Assembly: GCF_028009165.1 (NCBI RefSeq)
Contig: NC_079243.1
Location: 4,216,001 to 4,280,000, forward strand
Length of the DNA stretch: 64,000 nucleotides
Direction of reading: 5' to 3'
From: Akanthomyces muscarius
Taxonomy: Eukaryota > Ascomycota > Sordariomycetes > Hypocreales > Cordycipitaceae
Of the stretch, positions 1 to 9,941 are shown piece after piece. The stretch's first letter is position 1, and each line of letters opens with the position of its first letter. A model generated the notes under the pieces. That model was not told the DNA's origin. It was given only the letters and a program-made list of their open reading frames with translations, and searched no databases. The translations under genes were made by a program, and so were the position numbers.

Positions 1-3000
1 CACGTCGGCCGAAGCATAGGATCCTCGGTAGCGACAAAAAGCTCGCACTTCTCTTCGGATGGAAATTGGCTCTGCTGGATTACCAGGAGACTCTGAAACT
101 TGCATGCCTTGGCTGCGTTGTCTCCCAGACGACTAATGTTCTGTAGCCCAAAATGTTCAAATGGTATTGTCGATATCACATGATTCTGCAAGGCCAAGAG
201 CTCTTCCTGTACTGATACGCCTGGTCGCAATCGAACGCGTAAAGGGAATGTTGCGATCGTAGGACCAGCCATCTTGTCAATTCCTGGTACCGGCGATGCT
301 CTGCCAGAAACTGTCAGGCCAAACACTACATCATTGATGCCGGTGTAACTGGCCATCGTTGCAGCCCACGCTAGCTGTATGCAGGTTGCAAGCGTTATAT
401 TGGCGGCTGATGCGCCGCTCGGAGGCAGCTGTGTATTCAATGTTTCTGATCCAGTAGTATTGGGGGAGTGGGTTTGAGACGGCAAGGCCGGAAACGCTTC
501 GGCACGTATATCTGCTAATTCGGCTTTCCAATACTCAGCTGAGTCGTGGTTTGCCTGGTAAACATATTCGACGAAATCTCTAAATGTTTGTGGAGCTAAA
601 AGACTTCCGTGGTACGCGTCACGAACCTGCCTCAGCAACAGGGCCATTGACCAAGCATCGTATATGCAGTGATGCATCGTGACGACACAAAAGTTCGGTG
701 CCTCTTTGACGTTGGAAATAATCGCGAGCCGCACCAGGGGTGTACCAAGACTCATTGATTTGGCCGCATCGTTCGCGAGATACTTGTTCAAATCATGGTT
801 GATGTTAAACGTCGTCTGGTTGCGGACGACGAGCTGATACGTTGAACCGTTATCAGAGCACCGTACGAGACGAGTTCGCAACGGGGGATTTGCATCTATG
901 GTGTGCCTCCAGGCTGCCTCCAATTTGCAAAGATTAACGTCGCTTTCAATTTTGTAGACTCGTTGTGACACATAGGAACCCGGCCGAAGATCGTTGAGCG
1001 CGATGAGGCCTTCCTGCATGGGTGTGGTTGGATAAATATCCTCAACCTGTAAGTCCGACAATCCGTATTTTTCGACTGCCATTGCAAGTATAATTTGTTT
1101 CCGGCTCTCTGTTATCAAGCCAAAAGGAGCACAGCAGTATTTGTTTCGTGCATGCCTCGGTGCGGAATCGAAATGATCTGCTTGTTTGAAGAGCTGCGGA
1201 TGCGCAAAAATGTCACTAAAGCTCAAGGCAAACCCGTTTGTGTGCGCGATAGAGACAAGTTTCATCGCCGCGAGCGAGTCACCTCCCCTTCGAAAGAAGT
1301 CATCGAGTCTTCCGATACTCGACTCCGCAGTGTTCAACACTTGCGACCACAGCGTGCGGAGCTTCCACTCTTGAGCCGTACGCGGAACCTCATGACTGAC
1401 ATTGGATTCAATACATGAATTCAATTGCACAACGCTCATGAGAGAAAGTATCTCGTTCAACCTTCTGCGATCGGTTTTGCCCGAAAGGTTGAGTGGTATG
1501 CGGGTTACTGGAATGACTAGAGCCGGGATCATGTACCGAGGGACAGCATCGGCTAAACGAGATTTGAACTCCCGGAGGTAGTCAGAAGCCTTATCCAGGG
1601 GTCCTAAGTGAACGGGACTGCTTGTATCTGGCGAAGTGAGGCCGAATCCGAGAAAAGCCGTCAATTTTATGTCGTTGAAGTGAGGAACGTGGGATAGATC
1701 CACAACCACATTGGAAACTGCAGTATCTGACATTGCTTTCAGACAATTCTCAACATGGCATACTACCTCATCCAAGTCAAGTCGCTGTCCATATAGCTTG
1801 ACAGAGCTGTCTTTTCTGCCGATATACCGGATGGAGCCGTCGTCGGCAAACTGCGCTAGGTCCCCTGTCTTGTATAGTCGCCCGCTGTATTCTGGCCGTA
1901 ACTTTCGTAGCCAAGACGCATCTTGAAGAAAGGCTTGCGCCGTTTTCTCTGGATCGATATAGCCACGTGCCAGTATCGGTCCTTGAATGACCAATTCGCC
2001 GACAGCTCCCATAGGTACCAGCCTGTCGTGATCGTCAGGATCAACGAGCCAGACTGATCTTCCAATCCTATGGCCAACATTCTTCCTGTCAGAGCCAATC
2101 TGAGGGTTCTCATTTACACAGCAGAGACTGACGCTCTCGGACTGACCATATGCAAAAAGAAGATTCACTTTGCCAGCCCACGTGGTGAGGCTAGAGAGAG
2201 ACATCGGCTCGCTAGTCAAAAGCAATGTCTGTAGTCCAGTTGCCATATCTGGATCGAGCAGGGCAGCCACAGAGGGCGTAAGGTTAGCCCAGTTGACCCG
2301 AAACTCGGTAATGAAGGTCTCGAGGTGGTTGAGTCGCTGCGATTCGGACGGCATGCAAACACACCCTCCAAACATGAGCGTAAGCAGAACATCTCTGTGA
2401 GCTATGAGAAAAGCGAAGCTCGAGAATTGAAGCACCCTAGAATGCGCATCCAAACGAAGTGACTGCTTCAGAGTTGTGCCCCAGCTAACAAATGCCGCAT
2501 GCTCAACAACAATTCCCTTTGGCTTGCCGGTAGATCCCGATGAAAACACAACGTATAGTGCGTTCCGAGGCGTGCTGGGAGATTGTCTTTCTCTTTGTCT
2601 GCATCCACTCTGGCCTTCGTGAAAGTACTCAGAACCTGGTTCAACAACCACAACCCGATTGGAGAGACCACTTGCTATATGGAGAAAATCTTGGCTTGCC
2701 AGCATGACATCGATTTCAAGTTGGTTGCAGATGTCTGTCATGCGGGCACGGGGGTAATATGGCTCGATGACAACATATGCGCCCCCAGCTTTGATGACAG
2801 CAAGAATGGACACAACAAGCCACTTTGACTTTTCAAAGCAAAGAGCAACAAAAGTCTCGGATGCAACACCCAAGTCCATTAGGTACTCTGCGAGACTTGA
2901 AGACAGTCGGTCCAGTTCGTAGTAGGTAAAATGACCATCCCAGGCGTCAACAGCCACATTGTCTGAATGATCGGCGACTTGCCTGGAAAACAAATCATGG

Positions 3001-3758
3001 ACGCGCTTTTCTTCCCATGATGTTTCAACGTTGTTCCACTGTTTGAAAATATTCATGTCTTTGTCGTCGCATATGTCCAGATCACGGATTGGTGTCAATG
3101 GTCGCTCTACCAGAGTAGATATAATTCGACCTATGGCAGTTGCCATGCTCCTCGCCTGCAGGCAACCGAGTTTTGAGGTTCGGTAGACGAGGCTCATGGT
3201 CGTTCCATTAACCTCCAAAACGATGCTTACCTGCATCTATGTAAGTGAAGTCCACATCCGCTGTGCACTGGCGTCCGACACTTTGGTGGTACTTACATTG
3301 ACCATGTCGCGTCGCCCTAGCACTTCAGCAGCTCCTCCAACACCAACATCGAACATTAAAACAGTGTCGCACCTCGCGAATGCCATGTTTTGCGAGGTTA
3401 AATCTTTCAACTCTCCATCTTGGTTTGGATTGCTGCTAGAACCCTGCTTTAGGAGTTCTATGATTGGGGTACTTCTGTCAGTCGCCATTCGATGCACCCA
3501 TTCTTTCACAGGCGACCCGTCGTCGGCGGCTTCGCGATGAATACAACCAAACGAAATGTCGCTTGCGCCGGTGTAGATACCCACTACCAAACCCCAGACA
3601 AGAGGTAATACTTGGATTGTTTCGACTTCATTTCTATCACAAGTCCCACTTAGAGGAGGACTACTGACGGCGATGAATCTTAGTACACCGTCACGGCCTC
3701 CATTGTTTAGTTCCCCTATGCCGGAAGAGCAATCAAGCGGAGCCTCTGGTTCAGCCAT
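1..3758 (-). CDS. Nonribosomal peptide synthetase, partial (half C - A - T - C, runs off left edge)
   Basis: N-terminal part of an NRPS; 1232 residues are visible and the frame stays open to base 1. Exon 1 is 3758..3297; a 60-bp GTAAGT..TAG intron (3296..3237, phase 0) leads to exon 2 from 3236. Residues ~40-215 match only the C-terminal lobe of a condensation domain. The adenylation domain spans ~220-745: A3 YVVFSSGSTGKPKG from Tyr382, A7 LYKTGDL, A8 GRKDSSVKLYGQRLDLDE, A10 NLSGKTDRRRL near 737. The carrier domain has GGDSLAAMKL with Ser808 as phosphopantetheine site. A second C domain carries HHCIYDAW (His1009, His1010, Asp1014). In A4 the usual substrate-anchoring Asp is Leu431 (SSFAFLIAHRD), so the substrate may lack a normal alpha-amino group. 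Start chosen at the first ATG after an A-rich leader. Remaining modules and release domain lie outside the window; product unknown. Confidence 0.93.
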
Positions 3759-3779
3759 GATAGATAAAAACACAGCGAT

Positions 3780-3832
3780 GATTTTTTTGTTTTTTTTTGC
3801 TCGGCCTTGTTGGGGGTTTTTTTTTTCGTTCT
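3780..3832 (-). promoter_or_regulatory. Poly(dA:dT) tracts just upstream of the NRPS start
   Basis: Several T runs of 7-11 bases on the + strand (A runs on the coding strand) lie 20-75 bp before the NRPS ATG. Such tracts commonly form nucleosome-poor promoter or leader sequence in fungi. Function is inferred from position only. Confidence 0.3.
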
Positions 3833-5707
3833 TCTTTGCTGCTCGTGTGTGACGGAATAGATCATACAGTTTGATAAGCAGATAAAAAATAAATGACTTG
3901 CGGATTAATCACGAAATACAAGGGCGAAGCTTCCAATTACGTTCCTAAAAGGACCGCACTTGTCTGTAAGCAATTGTACTACAGGACGGTAAAAGTGGCT
4001 ACATTTGGAGCCCGCAACTCGTGAGCGAATGCACGTCTGCGAAGGTCGCTTAGTTACAGAGCACATGCTAAGATTAATACACTAGATGGCGGACTACCCT
4101 AGACAATCCATGATATATTTTGTGGCAACCAATATGTGGTTGATGCTGCAGCGCAGCAAAGGGCTTGTCTTGTGGCCATTCTTGCTATGTGTATACAAAA
4201 AGTACAACCTGCTAGCGGACAAGCCCTCGGGTGTACTGTGATTCTTACGGGCGTTCCCGTCAATCTCACATGCCGTATTGTGGGCAGAAGCTCTACTCGT
4301 ATGCAGGCGTTCTGTTTCACTTGCGCCACCAGACCAGGTGTTGCAGTATGCAGGAATGGCATGCAATATCGTGACTGATGCTATGTTTACGAAGTAATGT
4401 TGCATTACAAATACTGAGGTAGCATCTGTAGCACTGCGTAAAGCGTGCAGCAATGAAACAAGAGGTGATCGTTTCGGTTACGGAAAAGACAGACTGGGTG
4501 GGGAGTATACCGAGGAAAATAGAATTGTGAATCGGTACATCTCTTCAATATAATCCTTTACACCATTGGAGTAACCTTAGCAGGCATTAACGCCACGAAA
4601 TAGACACTTCATCAAATAGCTCGCCCCCCGAAAACACTGCAACGCAGGGAGGCTTGAAGGATTTACTAACTGTGGCTGGCTGAACAGTGGCACGACATCT
4701 CGGGTAGCATTGTAGCCCCCTGACTAGTCCACACAGTGGTCAGTATTGACAGTTGTACTCGGCAGTTTACGGATACAGGCGGGATCAGTCTGCCACGATT
4801 CCCTGTGACGGAGCTGACAGGGGTCAAGATCGCCAGTCGAGCATCGGCATAGCCCCACGAACAATTCGGCTGACTGAATTGAGATACCATCGTGGTGTCG
4901 CATTGCATACCTGTGGATCTCGAAGCGCATATATTGCTGCAGGGTAGCGCACCTCTGCGCATATGAACGCACATGTTTTGTAGTACTCAGGTCCTCGCGA
5001 GACAGCCAAACTTGTCCTTGGTACTTTGGCTATTTTACACATACTCGCTTATTATCTGCAGGCGTAACTACGAACTGCCGTTTTTATGACGTGGCAGACG
5101 CTAAGATGCATCGCGGAAAATATCTACGACGCATGGCACTTCGCAAAGCATTCCTGCCACGTCACGCCATGCACAAAGCAGTGTCGAGTATTTACTCCAC
5201 GGCAACTGCTGTGTTATGTACTAACTGTTGAGAGGCGGATGCCACTGAGACCCAAAACTGGCGGAGCTACCGTCAACGAAATTGACGTAAACCTTTTTTT
5301 TTTAAAAATAAAAGATCTTCAAAAAAGATAGAAGCGTACACTTGGTAATCATTGTTTTAGTTAAACCGAAGTGTCAGGCGGCATTTCACTACACTCTGGG
5401 AACTTGAACCGATTCCACGCACTGGAGCACATCTCATAGCGCCATCCGAAGCCGGTCCACTCCATGACAGCAAAAAGGCTTCGTCTCACTTTGACATTGC
5501 TCTAGATGAAAATTCAGAGACCCTGGATTGACATTTTCGTTGCCCAAAGCTAGACAAAAGCTGTTTGCAATGCTCGCAAGCATTATGCCTACGTTTGAAC
5601 ATAACATGGCCAGCCAGGGCAACAACCTCGTAAGTTTCACGGAATTGCCTTGGCTTTGCCTCACTTGGCTCTCTTGCAGATCCACCAATGTCTAACATGA
5701 AGATCAG
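3833..5707. other. Intergenic, divergent NRPS / AspRS spacer
   Basis: About 1.9 kb between two divergently transcribed genes. Open frames here (for example 4094..4453 and 4666..4974) overlap each other on both strands, lack coding bias and resemble no family I know. The spacer presumably holds both promoters; an A-rich stretch lies at 5290-5330. I see no convincing gene or repeat. Confidence 0.5.
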
Positions 5708-7282
5708 ATGAGCACATTGCCGCAAAATGAGAACACGCAAAAAGTGACCATTGAGGCTAGAGTCGAATCGGTCTTGCTATTTGAGAATGCGGGTCTTTTA
5801 CGCTTAGAGCTCCGAGCTCAGGACAAGTCTCTGCAAGCTATCATTAGCATTGATGCTGTTGTTAAGGAGACATGGGATTTGGCTCAATCTTTGACAGCAG
5901 AATCTATCATCAAGATCACAGGCTCCGTCAGTGAACAGACCGCGGATGACAGTCGAGGCAATGTCCATTCTGCCTCTACAGCAATCCATGTATCAAATCT
6001 ACAAGTTATCGCCCTGGCAGAACCGAACCTGCCTGTACCCTCATGCTGCAAGGAAAAGATGCTTATGCCCCGTGCAGATCTCCAGGAGCGACTGAATAAT
6101 CGCATCCTCGATGTGCGGTATGCCGCCTCTGGGGCTATATTCAAGCTCCATTCGGGCATGTGCCAACTGGTTGTCGAGTTTCTTTGCTCCAAAAACTTCC
6201 ACTGGATCCATACCCCACGCATTATAAGCGCCACTATCCCAGGCGACAACGAGTACTTCCATCTGCAATATTTTGGAAAGGACGCGTGGCTAGCCCAGAG
6301 CTCACAGCACCACAAGCAAATGGCACTTTCTATGGATATGCAGCGCGTGTTTGAGATCGGTCCCGTTTTCCGGGCTGAAGTCAAGTCTAGCAATTCTGCC
6401 AGGCACGTTACAGAGGTAAGTCATGCTCGAAGCGGTCCACCTTGTTCTTCTTTGGTTCGCAAGTGTTCGCTAGTTGTCTACTCACTTTTGTAACTCACAT
6501 CAAACCACAGTTCACCGTCCTTGATATAGCCATGGCATTCAATGACGACTACTATGAAGTAGTTGACCTGGTCGAATCCATGCTGGTATTCGTCTTGAAT
6601 GAACTTCAGCGACGGAGTGAGTACAAGCAGCTGATCGAGGCAGTTCAGAAGCTGTACCCTCGTGCCCAGCCTTTCCGTGTGGGTCTAGATGAACATGGGA
6701 AGGTCCCTCGCATTACATTTTTGGAGGCAAAGCGTATTCTGCGGGAGGAACTCGGCCTCGCGTCGGATGACAGCAAGAATTTAACGTGAGTAATCATTCT
6801 CCATTGCATCTTGTAGTAGGCATCGCGCCATGATACTGCAGGTATTGATGAATAGATGTGATAGAGACTTAGAAGAAGCGGCCCTTGGGGCTTACTTCCG
6901 GGATTCTGCGAGTACCGACATATTTACTATTGACAAGTATCCCGCACCCTTGCGCCAATTCAACTCACAAGCCAATCTAGATTCCCCTGGGTTCTCCAAC
7001 ACATGGGATACCATCGTGCGTGGACGTGAGATTTGCTCCGGGAGTCAACGCATCCACGGGTACAGCGAGCTGTGTGAAGCCATGTGTGCGGGTGTGTGTG
7101 GCCCGTCGCTGGATCCTGAGGACGAGCAGTGGCAACCTTACCTGGCTGCGTTCAAGGCTGGCATGCCGCCCCACGGTGGCTGCGGACTCGGCTTGAATAG
7201 ACTTCTACAGAGCTTCCTCGGGCTGGACGATGTCCGCGAGGTGATACTATTCCCGAGAGACATCAACAGGTTGCGGCCTTGA
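5708..7282 (+). CDS. Divergent aspartyl-tRNA synthetase paralogue (class IIb)
   Basis: Cytosolic/archaeal-type AspRS of 469 aa. Exons are 5708..6415, 6511..6785 and 6856..7282; introns of 95 and 70 bp. Residues ~10-115 form the OB-fold anticodon-binding domain and the rest the class II core. Seen: LNNRILDVRY, aspartate-pocket LAQSSQHHKQM, motif 2 VFEIGPVFRAE with Arg222, RGREICSGSQRIHG, and motif 3 GGCGLGLNRLLQSFLGL. Departures from the family: the EGG-type flipping loop is replaced (ATIPGDNEY), the LDxEM element after motif 2 reads LDIAM (Ala243 for Glu), and motif 3 has Asn442-Arg443 where Glu-Arg is usual. It lacks the basic N-terminal extension of yeast AspRS. Its place beside an NRPS suggests self-resistance or a repurposed aminoacyl-adenylate enzyme, not the housekeeping copy. 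Family call is secure; the role is inferred. Confidence 0.9.
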
Positions 7283-8227
7283 GCAGTTCCGGCTCCATGT
7301 GTGCCTCTTCTACTCACGGATGGCAAGAAAATACCGAGAAAGACATTCCTGCCTTCTGGAAGCTCAGTCCATTTTTACTTATTTGACGTCACAAATACAC
7401 CCCTCTCAAAGGGCTTTGTTTCCGTTTCGTTGTATTTTACCGCGTTGTGTATCTCGTAGCTGCCTTTGTATTCGAACCTTTTCGCAGCTGGAGCCCTAAA
7501 ATAGACCATGGCGTACACGTACTGGGACTTAAGCGGAAAAGAAATAGGGAAATTTGTCTGGCTGGGAAATCGAACTGCCTATGCCGTTTGTAGCCATTTG
7601 AGGTAGCAGTCGCTCTGAGTGCAATTTGGCAGCTAAGCCACGGTCCAGGGATCTGCTCTATGCTGGGTAGCATTGGGTGAAAGCAGATACCAGCTGGAGC
7701 AGGCGTGGCTGCGTCAGAGGTACTCATTTGTCATTGCATGCATATGCATGTGTGAATGTATTATTTCCCATCTATTCACTACTTTGTGATATTTCCTACG
7801 GGCGGAGTCTTCTAACACTAATCAACCTGGCACTGTGGATATCTGAGTGGCTGAAATTGTCTATTAAATGAAACCAGATGTCAAGTATCGCACCTTCGCA
7901 CATCCTCTAGTCGAGTCCCCGTGCTGATCATCAAGCAGCTGACCCAGCCAGCGCCGGGATGGTAGCCCATCCACACTTCGGCAACACTTTCGCCCAAGGC
8001 TGATGCATCAAATATTCTGCCACCACTCTTCGGCGTCGGTGCATGGAAGTAGTTTTCAAACTGTATACCGTCTACTTTGCAGCAACTTTGGTCAGCCTGG
8101 TCATCCGCAATTTTCGACATGTAGTTGTGGTTGCCAAAGTCCTCGCCAATTGGATTGATATACACTGATTGAAAATGACGTAAAGCACAACTAAGATAGC
8201 TCACAAGCTCATCCTCTAATCTCGGCA
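7283..8227. other. Intergenic between convergent AspRS and 2OG oxygenase genes
   Basis: Contains the two 3' ends. A 115-codon minus-strand open frame (7881..8228) directly follows the oxygenase stop but has no similarity I recognise to the C-termini of that family; I treat it as non-coding 3' sequence. Confidence 0.45.
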
Positions 8228-9177
8228 CTAATCCTTGTACGGCCGAAGAAGGTAAACCAATCCGTTCCTCACTTTTCTGGGTCCAGGCGGCGTTACCGCG
8301 CGATGCACAGTCGAGCGTAGGCGACCACGAGATTTAGCTTCTAGTTCGTCTGCAATATTGACAAGTAGTGCGCCATCAACGACGGGCACCGCTTGCCAGT
8401 CTTCGGTGCGATTTCCCTTTGAGTCGTAGACTGCTATCTGTGCAGTCACCTCTTCGTACCACATCATCGTCATGAGGCCGAAATCCGTGTGCCACGGCTG
8501 GACAACGGCGCCAGGTTCCTGCACCGGGGGTTTGTGCACAAGCTTCAGGGCCGTGTCGCTGGCAGCCGTTGGATTGTCACTTAGCTCGGGAAGCTCCACT
8601 TGTACAGCGTTGCAGAGTTCAGCTAGGACGGTCCGAATCGCACGGTCCAGAGTGTGGAGGGTGCTAGTGATGCATTCCTCGTGGGGTTTGAGGCTAGCGG
8701 GTAGCGTCCATCGACCCTGCCGATACTCGTCCCGGGCTATCTATTCGGGGCGACGACACTCTTAGCAATGATGACAGGCGGATGCACCATCTCTTGGACC
8801 GATCTGAAGCTTACCTCGTAGTATTCGAATGTTTTGGCTGCATGATATCTGAACCGAATCACGACCAAGTAACAAGTTAGCGGGAATTGTCCGTTGTGGG
8901 AATAGTTGCGACGTTCATACCCTCGCTCCATTCCCTCGCGGAGGCTTTGGTTCTTTTCTTCGCAGTCGGCGGGCAGATCAAAAAATGCGTTGCCAGCCCT
9001 GAGAAGACTTGGTATGCCCTTGTATACGTCCTTCATCCTAGAATTCCCGAGGTCAAGGTAAAACATGCCCACTGATTCACACGCCTGAACAAGCTTCTGA
9101 ATCTCTTCGACATCTTTGTTGGCCAAGGCATCGTAGTTGATTATCACCAGAGATGCATCTTTATTGTTAGTATTCAT
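8228..9177 (-). CDS. 2-oxoglutarate/Fe(II)-dependent oxygenase (isopenicillin N synthase-like)
   Basis: 267 aa in three exons: 9177..8921, 8848..8815 (only 34 nt) and 8740..8228; introns 71 and 74 bp with GTATGA and GTAAGC donors. N-terminal DIOX_N part has the usual 'vd...l...C...G.f.l' pattern (LVQACESVGMFYLDL). The catalytic jelly roll shows the iron triad HTD in QPWHTDFGLM and the distal His in STVHRAV. The 2OG/substrate-binding R-x-S is present as RNG (VRNGLVYLLRP), so Ser is replaced. It is shorter than the usual 320-350 aa, ending soon after the last core strand. Likely hydroxylates, desaturates or cyclises a cluster intermediate; substrate unknown. It is divergent from the diiron protein gene, with 764 bp between the starts. 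Confidence 0.85.
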
Positions 9178-9941
9178 GATGTCCTCGTGATAAAGAATGC
9201 TTGTTGAATGATCAGGAAGAAAATGAGAGAAGACACGGATGAAGGCACATTCTTTTCCGTACGTGTCTGGGGCGGTGAGCAAGAAAGCAAAGAAAATATG
9301 TAGCAAAAAAAAAAAAGTGAGAAAACTAATATGCCGCTCAGACTCAGCTGGATAGCGATTATCAATTGCAATATGTCTGCAGTGTTGCAGCAGCTTGCTT
9401 GCAGGCCGTCCATCCACTCGCACAAAGTCGGCAAGCCAGTGGGTCACTCACTCCTGCAGGAGTGTCCTGGATGTACTATTGCGGGAATTATATCTGTATA
9501 GGCATGTATATACTTTCAACTGCATCATATGACCATGTAGTGCCAAGCCATCTCCTTGAGATATGAAGGTGCCACGTATGTAACGGGATGATCAGCGCAC
9601 ACATGCTTCAGTACGACGATACGCGATCGACCCCCAGGAGGTCGTCTTTTCCTGAAAGAGATAGTTTGCGTTTTATCACTCAGTGGCATAGTATACTGTC
9701 ATTTTTGCCTAGGCTAGCATATCGCCGGTGCGCATTTCATTTTCAAGCTTTGCAAATTCTACCGGTGTCTACTTGACCAGATGGCCCCGCGAGCCAATCA
9801 TCCAAATAGGCAGAAACTCCGCTGTATTGCTCCGTGATCTCTAGTTCCATTCGCGGATTCAACAATTCCGGAACAGATCATGCTTCGATTTCGGTGCTGA
9901 AACGAGCCGCCCATTTCGAAACCCGTACCGCTCTGCCCATC
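9178..9941. other. Intergenic, divergent promoter region
   Basis: 764 bp between the starts of the 2OG oxygenase and the heme-oxygenase-like gene. A run of A at about 9307-9317 and a GC-box-free, mixed sequence; probable shared promoter. No gene seen. Confidence 0.45.

Noticed and set aside
4094..4974. Small overlapping frames between NRPS and AspRS as extra cluster genes
   Set aside because: Open on both strands in the same place, mostly non-ATG starts, and no recognisable motif.
7881..8228. Minus-strand 115-codon frame as C-terminal continuation of the 2OG oxygenase
   Set aside because: A stop separates them, no good splice pair links them in frame, and the residues do not resemble the family C-terminus.
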